Positions 1 to 9,810 of a stretch of DNA of 64,000 bases are shown here, one piece after another (position 1 is the stretch's first letter; each line of letters begins with the position of its first letter). The notes under the pieces were generated by a model that ran no database searches, was not told the origin of the DNA, and was given only the letters and a program-made list of their open reading frames with translations. Position numbers and translations under genes: made by a program. The stretch comes from DASSUW01 sp963844205 (GTDB taxonomy: Bacteria; Actinomycetota; Thermoleophilia; Solirubrobacterales; Solirubrobacteraceae): NCBI GenBank assembly GCA_963844205.1, contig CAWJNK010000001.1, positions 124,001 through 188,000 on the forward strand. The letters are read 5' to 3'.

Positions 1-183
1 CTCGGGTCGCCGGCCGGCGACCAGCGCGGCGGCGACGATCGAGCCCGCGGACGTGCCGATCACGTACTCCACGTCGCGGAAGTCGAGCTCGGACACCGAC
101 TCGATCCCACTCAGCAGCCCGCGCATCCACGCCTCGCCGAGCGTGCCGCCGGCGCCGAGCACGAGTGTGTCCGGGAGCTCCAT
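1..183 (-). CDS. patatin-like phospholipase, N-terminal part only
   Basis: This gene runs off the left edge; only the first 61 residues are present. They contain a glycine-rich GAGGTLGEAW stretch near residue 10 that resembles the patatin oxyanion loop, and a GTSAGS nucleophile elbow (GxSxG) near residue 44, the two hallmarks of the patatin/RssA-type serine hydrolase family. Such proteins usually hydrolyse acyl lipids with a Ser-Asp dyad. The Asp box would lie beyond the window. The ATG at 181-183 is preceded by AGGAGT, a good ribosome binding site. It is transcribed in the same direction as the subtilase upstream of it. The family is fairly sure; the substrate is unknown. Confidence 0.8.
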   Translation of the reverse strand, partial: MELPDTLVLGAGGTLGEAWMRGLLSGIESVSELDFRDVEYVIGTSAGSIVAAALVAGRRPE

Positions 184-276
184 GACTCCTCACATCATGA
201 TCGGCGTGCCGGGCGGGCGCCGCGGATCACCCGCGCGGCCGGATTCGGGCGGTTTCGGGGCGCCGTCCTGGATAGG

Positions 277-291
277 TGTCGAATATCGACA
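277..291. promoter_or_regulatory. 15-bp palindrome upstream of the patatin gene
   Basis: TGTCGA and TCGACA flank an ATA spacer, giving a perfect inverted repeat about 95 bp before the patatin start. It lies in the gap between the subtilase stop and the patatin start. It could be an operator for a dimeric regulator. Nothing in the sequence identifies the protein that would bind it. Confidence 0.35.
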
Positions 292-316
292 GTAGGGCAG
301 GCCAGCGGCCGGGATT

Positions 317-330
317 GTCGCCGCGGCGAC
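317..330. other. GC-only palindrome after the subtilase stop
   Basis: GTCGCCGCGGCGAC is a perfect 14-bp palindrome about 40 bp beyond the end of the subtilase gene. It could act as part of a weak terminator hairpin, but there is no loop and no T-run. In such GC-rich DNA, chance is a real alternative. Confidence 0.25.
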
Positions 331-340
331 GGCACACCAG

Positions 341-372
341 CTCCCCCACCCAGCAGCAGTTGACGTTCGTCA
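341..372 (-). repeat. G-rich post-stop motif, copy A
   Basis: Read on the minus strand, this begins at the subtilase TGA and continues CGAACGTCAACTGC, TGCTGGGTGGGGGAG. The same block occurs after three other genes in this window (13530, 13712 and 34657), each time just after a stop codon and in the sense direction of that gene. Copy A and the copy ending at 13712 share the longest match, from CGAACGTCAACTGC through GCTGGGTGGGG. The function is unknown; a transcript 3'-end signal or a small dispersed repeat are both possible. Confidence 0.7.
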
Positions 373-1651
373 ATAGACGCGGACGGGCCGGACCCACACG
401 CGGCCCGAGCCCGGCAGCCGCACCCTCACGCGCGCGCGGAACGGGGCGGCTCGGCGGGCGCGGGGCCGCAGGCGGGCGACGACGGTGCGGGCCCGGTCGG
501 CGCGCACGCGGCGGATCGCGGTGGCGACGGTCCGGCGGCGCGCGCGGACGTGGATCCGGACCCGGCCGTCGACCGCGGCGCGGAGCCGCACCCGCACCGC
601 CCGCGATGCCCGCTGCCGCCGCCGCACGCGCACGAACGGCCGCGGCCCGCCGGCGGCCGGGCTGCCCGGCCGCGCCGCCAGTCCCGCGACCGCCGCGCGC
701 GCGTTGACGAGCCCGTGGCCGTACACCGGATCGGTGCCGGGCGCTCCCAGGTCGGTGGCGGTGGCGAGCAGGCGGTCGACGGCCTCGCGGCCGCGCAGGC
801 CGAGCGAGACGAGCAGCGCGGCGACGCCGGCGACGTGCGGGGCCGCCTGCGACGTCCCGGCCAGCTCCGCGTAGCCGTCCGGGGGATAGGTGGAGAGCAC
901 GTCCTCGCCCGCCAGCGGCAGCGCGGACCCGCCGGGCGCCACCACGCCCAGCCCGCTCCCGAACGAGGAGTACACCGATCGCTCGCGCCGCTTGTCGACC
1001 GCTCCCACGCACAGCAGCCCCGCGGAGGCGGCGGGCTGCTCGCACACGCGGCATCCCGCTGTTGCCGGCCGCCGCCACGACGACGATGCCCTCCGACAGC
1101 GCCCGGCGGATCGCCGCGTCCACCGCGTCGCCGCCGGCCGCGCCGACGATCGGGACCTCCGAGCCGAGCGAGAGGTTGATCACGTCGGCGCCGTGCGTCC
1201 GCGCCCAGTCGATGCCGGCCGCGACGCTGTCGGTGGTGCCGGAGCCGTCGGCCGCCAGCACCCGGATCGGCATCACCGCCGCCCCCGGGGCGACCGCCTC
1301 GACGCCAACGCCGTTGCCGGTCGCGGCGCCGACGATCCCGGCGACGTGGGTGCCGTGGCCGTCGCCGTCGTCGGGCGCGTCGTCGCCCTCGACCACGTCG
1401 CGGCCCGCCACCAGCCGCCCGGCGAGGTCGGGATGGGCGGCCGCGACGCCCGAGTCGACCACGGCGACGACCGCGCCCGCGCCGGTCGACGTCGCGCGCG
1501 CCGCGTCGGCCTCGACCAGGTCGAGGTTCCACTGCTGCGCGCGCAGCGGGTCGGCGGCGGCCGCCGCGCCCGGCAGCGCGAACGCGACGACCAGCACGGC
1601 GAGCGCGACGCGGATCGTGGGGGTCGAGCCGCGGCTGACGGTCCGGATCAC
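370..1651 (-). pseudogene. secreted subtilisin-like serine protease (S8), frameshifted
   Basis: Frame 1 (from ATG 1651) gives a Sec-type signal peptide (residues 1-33, ending in AAAAA), the catalytic Asp in VVAVVDSGV (residue 66), His in GHGTHVAG (residue 99) and the oxyanion Asn in AAGNSG (residue 197). The frame then changes between 1052 and 1047, where one extra base separates ATGCCG from GTGTGC. Frame 2 continues with CVGAVDK and the catalytic Ser in GTSQAAPHVAG, then an Arg-rich C-terminal domain of about 120 residues that stops at 370. All four key residues survive, so either this is a very recent pseudogene or there is a one-base sequencing error. If intact it would be an exported endopeptidase of about 425 residues. 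It is divergent from the XRE regulator. Confidence 0.85.
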
Positions 1652-1690
1652 GGGGCATTGTGGTGCCCGGCGGGCGCGCCCGCTACGCCG

Positions 1691-1708
1691 TGTACGTGAT
1701 AACGTACA
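1691..1708. promoter_or_regulatory. palindromic operator before the XRE-cupin gene
   Basis: TGTACGT-GATA-ACGTACA is a perfect 7-bp inverted repeat ending 5 bp before the regulator's ATG at 1714. The central GATAAC resembles a -10 box, which would give a nearly leaderless transcript. XRE-cupin regulators commonly bind such palindromes at their own promoters, so autoregulation of this gene and the leuCD genes behind it is the simplest reading. This is inference from position and symmetry. Confidence 0.55.
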
Positions 1709-1713
1709 ACCGT

Positions 1714-2295
1714 ATGGCAGCGGCCGTGGAGCCCATCCACGCCATCGGCCCGCGGGTGAGGGCGCTGCGGGAGGCGATGGACCTCTCGCTGCGCGACCTC
1801 GCGGAGCGCTCCGGCGTGTCCGCGCCGATGCTCTCCCAGGTCGAGCGCGGCGAAACCAGCCCGACGCTGCAGGTCGCCGCGCGCATCGCCGCCGGCCTCG
1901 AGCTCCGGCTGTCGCAGCTCCTCAGACTCGACGAGGGCGGCACCGTGCAGCTCGTGCGGGCCGGCGAGGGCCGCACCGGCGGCGCCGACGGCCACCGCTA
2001 CGAGATCCTCAGCCCGCCGCTCCCGGGCCTGCGCACCGAGCTCTCCCGCCACCGGCTCGCGCCCGGCGCCGCCACCGGCGGCCCCGGCGACCCGCCGATG
2101 CACGAGCCCGGCTCGCGCGAGACCGCCGTGATCGAGTCCGGCGAGCTCGAGCTGCACGTCGACGGCCAGCGCCACCGGCTCGCGGCCGGCGACTGCGTGA
2201 CCTTCGACGCCGACCTTCCGCACCACTTCGAGAACCCCGGAAAGGAGGAGGCCGTCCTGCTGGCCGTCGTGTCCGCGGGGCTGCGCCGCTCATGA
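1714..2295 (+). CDS. XRE-family regulator with C-terminal cupin domain
   Basis: The 193-residue protein has an N-terminal helix-turn-helix of the XRE type (about residues 10-65, with LRDLAERSGVSAPMLSQVER and SPTLQVAARIAAGL) and a C-terminal cupin_2 barrel (about 115-190, with the EPGSRE and GDCVTFDADLPHHFENPG motifs). The cupin would bind a small ligand and the HTH would bind DNA. I chose the ATG at 1714, which sits just after a palindromic operator; an in-frame GTG lies upstream at 1660. Its stop overlaps the leuC start (ATGA), so it is co-translated with leucine genes. A role in branched-chain amino acid control is inferred from position only. Confidence 0.85.
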   Translation: MAAAVEPIHAIGPRVRALREAMDLSLRDLAERSGVSAPMLSQVERGETSPTLQVAARIAAGLELRLSQLLRLDEGGTVQLVRAGEGRTGGADGHRYEILSPPLPGLRTELSRHRLAPGAATGGPGDPPMHEPGSRETAVIESGELELHVDGQRHRLAAGDCVTFDADLPHHFENPGKEEAVLLAVVSAGLRRS

Positions 2296-3659
2296 GCCCG
2301 AGCACCCTCTTCGACAAGATCTGGGCCGCACACGAGGTCGCGCCCGGCCTGATCTACATCGACCTGCACCTCGTGCACGAGGTCACCAGCCCGCAGGCGT
2401 TCGACGGCCTCCGACTGGCCGGCCGCACGGTCCGCCGGCCCGACCGCACGATCGCGACCGCCGACCACAACGTCCCGACCGACGGCACGCCGGTCGCCGA
2501 GCGCATCCGCGACGAGCTCAGCCGCGTGCAGGTCCAGACGCTCGAGCGCAACTGCGAGGAGTTCGGGGTCCCCATCTACTCGATCGGCAACGCCCGCCAG
2601 GGGATCGTCCACGTCATCGGGCCCGAGCTCGGCATCACCCAGCCCGGGATGACGATCGTGTGCGGCGACTCCCACACCGCCACGCACGGCGCGTTCGGGG
2701 CGCTCGCGTTCGGGATCGGCACCAGCGAGGTGGAGCACGTCCTCGCCACCCAGTGCCTCTCGCAGAGCAAGCCGCGGTCGATGCGGATCAACTACTCCGG
2801 CGAGCTCGGCTTCGGCGTCACGCCCAAGGACCTGATCCTCGGCACGATCGGCCAGATGGGCACGGGCGGCGCCGCCGGGCACGTCGTCGAGTACGCCGGG
2901 AAGGTCATCGAGGGGCTCTCGATGGAGGGCCGCATGACGATCTGCAACATGACGATCGAGGGCGGCGGCCGGGCGGGCATGATCGCCCCCGACGACACCA
3001 CGTTCGAGTTCGTTGAAGGCCGCCCCGGCGCGCCCGAGGACTTCGAGGCCGCGGTCGATGCATGGCGCGAGCTGCACACCGACGACGGCGGGGCGTTCGA
3101 CACCGAGATCGACGTCGACGCCGGCGCGCTGTCCCCGCTCGTGACCTGGGGCACGAACCCCGGCATGGTCGTCCCCGTCACCGAGGCCGTGCCCGACCCG
3201 CAGGGCGACAGCGACGAGCGCGCGCTCAAGTACATGGGCCTGCAGGCGGGCACGCCGGTGCAGGAGATCGCGCTCGACCGCGTGTTCATCGGCTCCTGCA
3301 CGAACTCGCGGATCGGCGACCTGCGCGCGGCTGCGGAGGTCGTCAAGGGCCGGCGCGTGGCGTCGACCGTGGACGCCATGGTCGTCCCCGGTTCGCAGCA
3401 GGTCGCCGCCCAGGCCGAGCAGGAGGGCCTCGACCAGGTCTTCCGCGCCGCCGGCTTCGACTGGCGCACGGCGGGGTGCTCGATGTGCCTCGGGATGAAC
3501 CCCGACATCCTCCAGCCCGGCGAGCGCTGCGCGTCCACCTCCAACCGCAACTTCGAGGGGCGCCAGGGTCGCGGCGGACGCACCCACCTCGTCTCGCCCC
3601 AGATGGCCGCCGCGGCCGCCATCGAGGGCCACTTCGTCGACATCAGAGAGTGGAGCTGA
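2292..3659 (+). CDS. leuC: 3-isopropylmalate dehydratase large subunit
   Basis: This aconitase-family enzyme isomerises 2- to 3-isopropylmalate in leucine synthesis, and citramalate to methylmalate when coupled to CimA. The 455 residues carry the family signature regions: VCGDSHTATHGAFGALAFGIG, the first 4Fe-4S ligand in FIGSCTNSRIGDLR, and the other two Cys ligands in TAGCSMCLGMNPD. The length is normal for bacterial LeuC. The ATG at 2292 overlaps the stop of the upstream regulator, and the stop overlaps the leuD start, so the three genes are translationally coupled. No anomalies were seen. Confidence 0.96.
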   Translation: MSPSTLFDKIWAAHEVAPGLIYIDLHLVHEVTSPQAFDGLRLAGRTVRRPDRTIATADHNVPTDGTPVAERIRDELSRVQVQTLERNCEEFGVPIYSIGNARQGIVHVIGPELGITQPGMTIVCGDSHTATHGAFGALAFGIGTSEVEHVLATQCLSQSKPRSMRINYSGELGFGVTPKDLILGTIGQMGTGGAAGHVVEYAGKVIEGLSMEGRMTICNMTIEGGGRAGMIAPDDTTFEFVEGRPGAPEDFEAAVDAWRELHTDDGGAFDTEIDVDAGALSPLVTWGTNPGMVVPVTEAVPDPQGDSDERALKYMGLQAGTPVQEIALDRVFIGSCTNSRIGDLRAAAEVVKGRRVASTVDAMVVPGSQQVAAQAEQEGLDQVFRAAGFDWRTAGCSMCLGMNPDILQPGERCASTSNRNFEGRQGRGGRTHLVSPQMAAAAAIEGHFVDIREWS

Positions 3660-4219
3660 TGGAACCCGTAACGCTCGTGAAGGGTGACGTCAGCGTCCTG
3701 AACCGCAACGACGTCGACACCGACCAGATCATCCCGAAGCAGTTCCTCAAGCGGGTCGAGCGGACCGGCTTCGGCGAGTTCCTCTTCTACGACTGGGCGC
3801 AGGAGGACGACTGGAACCTGCCGGCCAACCCGATCCTCGCCACCGGCCGCAACTTCGGGTCGGGATCCTCGCGCGAGCACGCGCCGTGGGCGCTCCAGGA
3901 CTACGGCTTCCGCGCGATCGTGGCGCCGAGCTTCGCCGACATCTTCTTCAGCAACTGCACGAAGATCGGTCTGCTCCCGGTGGTCCTGCCCGAGGACGAC
4001 GTGCGCGCGCTGATGGGGGCGGGCGCCGGTGAGGTCGACCTCGAGGCCCGGGAAGTGCGCTTCGACGGTCGGGCCGTTCCCTTCCAGCTCGACGACGAGA
4101 CGCGGCACCGGCTGCTCAACGGGCTCGACGACATCGCCATCGCGCTGCAGCAGTCCGACGCGATCGATGCCTACGAGCGCGAGCGCGAGCGTGTCGGCCC
4201 GGTGACGACAGCGCTCTAA
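3659..4219 (+). CDS. leuD: 3-isopropylmalate dehydratase small subunit
   Basis: This is the small swivelling subunit that completes the isopropylmalate isomerase with LeuC. The 186 residues show NRNDVDTDQIIPKQFLK at the N-terminus and GRNFGSGSSREHAPWAL, the substrate-contact loop of the family. The start ATG shares one base with the leuC stop (TGATG). AGCGCT-CTAA-AGCGCT spans the stop codon and can fold into a small hairpin at 4210-4225, perhaps a weak terminator before the next gene. Confidence 0.96.
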   Translation: MEPVTLVKGDVSVLNRNDVDTDQIIPKQFLKRVERTGFGEFLFYDWAQEDDWNLPANPILATGRNFGSGSSREHAPWALQDYGFRAIVAPSFADIFFSNCTKIGLLPVVLPEDDVRALMGAGAGEVDLEAREVRFDGRAVPFQLDDETRHRLLNGLDDIAIALQQSDAIDAYERERERVGPVTTAL

Positions 4220-4253
4220 AGCGCTCAAGAGGGGCGGCCGATCACCCGGTGTG

Positions 4254-5468
4254 ATGGCCGCGATCAACCAGGACGCTCCGACCGACGTCGTTCTGGCGCG
4301 CCAGCCGATCTTCGACGCCGACCTCCACATCTCGGCCTTCGAGCTGCTCTACCGCGCGGTCGGCGAGCACGGGATGCCGCTCGACCCGAGCAAGGCTACG
4401 GCGACCGTGCTGGTGTCGGCGCTCACCGACGTCGGGCTCGACCGCCTGGTCGGCGGCCAGCGCGCGTTCATCAACGTCAACCGCGAGTTCCTGCTCGCCT
4501 TCCGGCCGCTGCCCCTGCCGGCCGACCGGGTCGTGCTCGAGCTGGTCGAGGACCAGGAGATGGACGCCGAGCTGATGGACGTGCTCGGCGAGCTCGTGAC
4601 CGTCGGCTTCACGCTCGCGCTCGACAACTTCAGCTACCGGCCGGAGCTCGAGCCGCTGCTGCGCCTCGCCAAGATCGCCAAGCTCGACGTCCAGTCGCTG
4701 TCGCCGGACGAGCTGGCCCAGCACGTCCAGCGGCTGCGCGAGTGGGACCTCAAGATCGTCGCCGAGAAGGTGGAGACGCGCGAGCAGCTCGACTACTGCC
4801 GCTGGCTCGGGATGGACTGGTTCCAGGGCTACTTCTTCGCCCGCCCGACCGTGATGGCCGAGCGGTCGGCGCCGACCTTCCGGCTCGATGCGCTGGCTCA
4901 GCTGCTGGACACCGCCGACGAGGACTTCGACGCGATCGAGCGGATGATCAGCCACGACGCCGGGCTGTCGCACAAGCTGCTGCGGCTGTCCAACTCCGCG
5001 CACGTGGCGCCGCGGAGCCGTGTCCGCTCGATCCGGCACGCCCTATCGCTGCTCGGCGGTCGCACGGTCCGCCGCTGGACGATGCTGCTCATGCTCGCCG
5101 GTCGCCACGGGCAGCCGCACGAGCTGCTGGTCACCGCCCTGGTGCGCGCCCGCCTGTGCGAGCGGCTCGCCGCCGACACCGCCGGTGCCGAGGCCGACCG
5201 CGGCTTCACCGTGGGCCTGTTCTCGCTGGCCGACGCGCTCCTCCACACGCCGCTCCCGCAGCTGCTCGACGGGCTGCCGTTCGACGACCGCCTGATGGGC
5301 GCGCTGCTCGAGCACGACGGCCCTGAGGGCAGGATCCTGCGCGCCGCGCTCGCTTACGAGCGCGGTCGCTTCCCGGCCGTGGCCGAGGAGTTCGACCTCG
5401 CGGCGTTCGGCCAGTCGTACTACGACGCCGTGGCGTGGGCGACCGAGATGGTGGTCGAACTCCGTTAG
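4254..5468 (+). CDS. EAL-HDOD domain signalling protein (YuxH-like)
   Basis: The 404-residue protein has an EAL-type fold at residues 12-205 and a HDOD domain at about 200-400. The EAL motif is degenerate: ARQPIFDADLHISAFELLYR carries ELL at the EAL position, and the later catalytic acids are not in canonical context (ALDNFSY where DDFG is expected). YuxH-type proteins of this kind generally lack c-di-GMP phosphodiesterase activity and may bind the nucleotide or act as scaffolds. A GTG three bases upstream (4251) is an alternative start. Its 3' end overlaps the convergent peptidase gene by 4 bp. It is not obviously connected to the leucine genes around it. Confidence 0.85.
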   Translation: MAAINQDAPTDVVLARQPIFDADLHISAFELLYRAVGEHGMPLDPSKATATVLVSALTDVGLDRLVGGQRAFINVNREFLLAFRPLPLPADRVVLELVEDQEMDAELMDVLGELVTVGFTLALDNFSYRPELEPLLRLAKIAKLDVQSLSPDELAQHVQRLREWDLKIVAEKVETREQLDYCRWLGMDWFQGYFFARPTVMAERSAPTFRLDALAQLLDTADEDFDAIERMISHDAGLSHKLLRLSNSAHVAPRSRVRSIRHALSLLGGRTVRRWTMLLMLAGRHGQPHELLVTALVRARLCERLAADTAGAEADRGFTVGLFSLADALLHTPLPQLLDGLPFDDRLMGALLEHDGPEGRILRAALAYERGRFPAVAEEFDLAAFGQSYYDAVAWATEMVVELR

Positions 5469-6271
5469 ACGGCGATCCCGTACGCCTCCGTGAACGCGTC
5501 CTGCGCGTAGGCCAGCGACGCGTAGGCGAAGCCCTTGTCGCCCCAGCCGGTGCCCCAGCTGTTGCGGACGATGAACCGGTCGGGCGTGTACCCGACGAGC
5601 GCGACCGCGTGGCCGCCGCGACGGGTCTTGGGCTGGTAGACGTCGAGGTTGCCGCCGGTGTCGGACGCCTCGTCCCACGTGCGGTCGACGTCGAGCCGGG
5701 TGAGGATCGGCCCGCTCGTGGCGAGCCAGCGCCGCCAGCCGTCGATCGAGTCGCCGAGGTTGAAGTAGGAGCGGATCTTGAGCTGCGCCGCGAGTGCGTA
5801 GAACGTCTCGGGCGTGCCGGGGTAGAGCGCGCCGCTGAACGGCAGCACCGGCTCCTTCACCGCCCCGAACTTGCGCGCTACGTCGAGCGCGGCCTTGAGG
5901 CTGGTGCCGGCGTTCTCGATGAACGTGCTGGGCGAGTTCGTGAACGCGTCGGTCTCCTTCGACGCCATCCAGATGAAGCGCTTCGACACGGCCTCGGTCG
6001 GCTTGACGCGGCCGGCCTTCGTGAAGTGCCAGCGCAGGAGCGCGTCCGCCGTCGCCCACCCGACGCACGAGCCCGTGCTGCCCTGGTCGCCGACCTTCCA
6101 CCACGTCTCCCGCAGGTCCTTCGACTTCGCCACCGCCGCGGCGGGGCGGATGAGGCCGGCGGCGGACGCCTGCTCGAGCCTCCAGTCGCGCTCGGTGTCG
6201 CGCGACGGCACGACGTTGAGCACTCGCTTGACGCGCTTGGGGCGCCGCTTGGCGCGTTTGGCTTGGGGCAT
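5465..6271 (-). CDS. papain-family (C1) cysteine peptidase
   Basis: The 268-residue protein carries the complete papain active site: oxyanion Gln63 and nucleophile Cys69 in GDQGSTGSCVGWA, His221 in RRGGHAVALVGY, and Asn237 in RNSWGTGWGDKGF. The N-terminus is strongly basic (KRAKRRPKRVKR) and has no hydrophobic signal or membrane segment, so the protein appears cytosolic or exported by an unknown route. There is no obvious inhibitory propeptide. The gene is convergent with the EAL-HDOD gene. Target and role are unknown; papain-like enzymes are uncommon in actinobacterial housekeeping regions. Confidence 0.85.
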   Translation of the reverse strand: MPQAKRAKRRPKRVKRVLNVVPSRDTERDWRLEQASAAGLIRPAAAVAKSKDLRETWWKVGDQGSTGSCVGWATADALLRWHFTKAGRVKPTEAVSKRFIWMASKETDAFTNSPSTFIENAGTSLKAALDVARKFGAVKEPVLPFSGALYPGTPETFYALAAQLKIRSYFNLGDSIDGWRRWLATSGPILTRLDVDRTWDEASDTGGNLDVYQPKTRRGGHAVALVGYTPDRFIVRNSWGTGWGDKGFAYASLAYAQDAFTEAYGIAV

Positions 6272-6305
6272 CGGCCGACCCTAACCGGGTAGCGTGGCGG
6301 CCGCC

Positions 6306-7331
6306 ATGAAGATCGTCACGCTCCCCGGCGACGGCATCGGCCCGGAGGTCCTCGCGGCCGCCATCGAGGTGCTCCGCGAGGTCGCCCCCGACCTCGAGTA
6401 CGAGGAGCACCCGATCGGCGGCGCCGCCATCGACGCCACCGGCACCGCGCTGCCCGATTCGACGCTCGAGGCCGCCAAGCGGTCGGACGCCGTCCTGCTC
6501 GCGGCCGTCGGCGGCCCGAGCTGGGACACCACGGACCCGGACAAGCCCCGGCCGGAGCAGGGCCTGCTCGGCCTGCGTCAGGGCCTCGGTCTGTACGCGA
6601 ACCTGCGGCCCGTCCGTCCGCTGCCCGCGCTCTACGACGCGAGCCCGCTCAAGCGCAGCGTGATCGAGCGCACCGACCTGCTCGTGGTGCGGGAGCTCAC
6701 CGGCGGGATCTACTTCGGCGAGAAGGGCCGCGCCAATGGCCGCGCCTACGACGTCTGCGCCTACACCGAGGCGGAGATCGAGCGGATCGCGCGCACCGCG
6801 TTCCAGGCCGCGCGGTCGCGCGTCACGAGCGTCGACAAGGCGAACGTGCTCGAGACGAGCCGGCTGTGGCGCGAAGTCGTGATGCGCGTGCACTCGGCCG
6901 AGTTCCCCAACGTCGAGCTCGAGCACCTGCTCGTCGACAACGCCGCGATGCGGCTCGTCGCCGCCCCGCGCCACTTCGACGTGATCCTCACCGAGAACAT
7001 GTTCGGCGACATCCTCAGCGACGAGGCGGCGATGCTCACCGGCTCGATCGGGCTCCTCCCGAGCGCATCGCTCGGCGGGGACGGCCCAGGCGTGTTCGAG
7101 CCCGTCCACGGCTCGGCGCCGGACATCGCCGGCCAGGGGATCGCGAACCCGCTCGCCATGTTCCTGTCAGCCGCGCTCATGCTGCGCCACGGACTGTCAC
7201 GGGAGGAGGAGGCGGCGCGGATAGAATCGGCCGTGGATCGGGCCCTTGAAGCCGGTTTGCGGACCGGCGACCTGGGCGGCACGGCAACGACCGCCGAAGC
7301 GACTCGCGCGGTCCTGGAGGAGCTGACGTGA
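6306..7331 (+). CDS. leuB: 3-isopropylmalate dehydrogenase
   Basis: This enzyme oxidatively decarboxylates 3-isopropylmalate (or 3-methylmalate in the citramalate route) using NAD. The 341 residues include VTLPGDGIGPEV at the start, VRELTGGIYFGEKGR, the LVDNAAMRLV region with catalytic Asp, and GSAPDIAGQGIANPLA. The ATG at 6306 gives the family's usual N-terminus MKIVTLPGDG; an in-frame GTG at 6294 would add four residues. The stop overlaps the GTG start of ilvE. It is separated from leuCD by the EAL-HDOD and peptidase genes. Confidence 0.96.
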   Translation: MKIVTLPGDGIGPEVLAAAIEVLREVAPDLEYEEHPIGGAAIDATGTALPDSTLEAAKRSDAVLLAAVGGPSWDTTDPDKPRPEQGLLGLRQGLGLYANLRPVRPLPALYDASPLKRSVIERTDLLVVRELTGGIYFGEKGRANGRAYDVCAYTEAEIERIARTAFQAARSRVTSVDKANVLETSRLWREVVMRVHSAEFPNVELEHLLVDNAAMRLVAAPRHFDVILTENMFGDILSDEAAMLTGSIGLLPSASLGGDGPGVFEPVHGSAPDIAGQGIANPLAMFLSAALMLRHGLSREEEAARIESAVDRALEAGLRTGDLGGTATTAEATRAVLEELT

Positions 7332-8259
7332 AGCAAGCGGACCTCATTTGGATGAACGGCGAGTACGTCGCCTGGGAGGACGCGAAGGTCCACGTGCTGA
7401 CGCACGCGCTCCACTACGGGACCGGAGTCTTCGAGGGCGTACGGGCCTACGAGACCGTCCGCGGGACGGCCGTGTTCCGCCACCAGGACCACATCGACCG
7501 GCTCTTCAAGTCGGCCCAGATGTACTACATGGACGTCCCGTTCACGAAGGAGCAGATCCGCGAGTCGACGCTCGAGCTGATCGCCCGCAACGGCCTCAAG
7601 TCGTGCTACATCCGCCCCGTCATCTACCGCGGCGCCGGCCCGATGGGCCTCTACCCGCTCGACTGCCCGGTCGACGTCTTCATCGCGGTGTGGGAGTGGG
7701 GCGCCTACCTCGGCGAGGAGGGCAAGCAGCGTGGCGTGACCGGCAAGGTCTCGTCGTGGCGCCGGATCGGCCATGACGCGCTGATCCCGCTCGCCAAGGC
7801 GAACGGCCAGTACCTGAACTCCGTGCTCGCCAAGATCGAGGCCGAGAAGGCCGGCTACGAGGAAGGGATCCTGCTCGACCAGCGCGGGATGGTGTGCGAG
7901 GGCACGGGCGAGAACCTGTTCGTGATCAAGGACGGCGTGATCGCCACGCCGGGCTTCGGCTCGGCGATCCTCGGCGGCATCAGCCGGCTGTCGGCGATCA
8001 CGATCGCCCGCGACCTCGGCTACGAGCTCGTCGAGCGCGACATCACGCGCGGTGAGCTGTACATCGCCGACGAGATCTTCATGACCGGCACCGCCGCGGA
8101 GCTCACGCCGCTGCGCGAGATCGACGACCAGCCGATCGGGACCGGCGAGCCGGGGCCGATCACCCGCGCGGTCCAGTCGGAGTTCGAGGACGCGCTGCAC
8201 GGCCGCTCCGACCGCTACGCCGACTGGCTGGACGTGGTGCCGCAGCCGGCCGAAGCTCC

Positions 8260-8263
<4 letters not shown>
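7328..8263 (+). CDS. ilvE: branched-chain amino acid aminotransferase
   Basis: This PLP-dependent fold-IV transaminase converts branched-chain 2-oxo acids to Leu, Ile and Val with glutamate. The 311 residues contain HALHYGTGVFEGVRAYET, the PLP lysine region AKANGQYLNSVLAKIEAE, EGTGENLFVIKDG and the ADEIFMTGTAAELTPLREID segment. The GTG start overlaps the leuB stop by 4 bp, and its own stop overlaps the cimA start. Placed between leuB and cimA, it supplies the last step for both leucine and isoleucine. Confidence 0.95.

Positions 8264-9806
<1,543 letters not shown>

Positions 9807-9810
<4 letters not shown>

Noticed and set aside
1062..2291. Upstream extension of the leuC frame across the XRE gene
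   Set aside because: LeuC homology begins at MSPSTLFDKIW; the upstream frame overlaps the subtilase and the regulator, which have clear motifs in other frames.
4210..4225. AGCGCT-CTAA-AGCGCT as a rho-independent terminator of leuCD
   Set aside because: The stem is only 6 bp and no T-run follows, so it is mentioned with leuD but not listed as a terminator.
2792..4330. Long minus-strand open frames opposite leuC, leuD and many other genes
   Set aside because: At ~70% GC, antisense frames stay open by chance. They lack family motifs and ribosome binding sites, while the plus strand encodes intact known enzymes.
5043..7109. 688-codon minus-strand frame across the peptidase and leuB
   Set aside because: It covers two genes with complete active-site motifs in other frames, and its own sequence is Arg/Glu/Val-rich shadow without recognisable domains.
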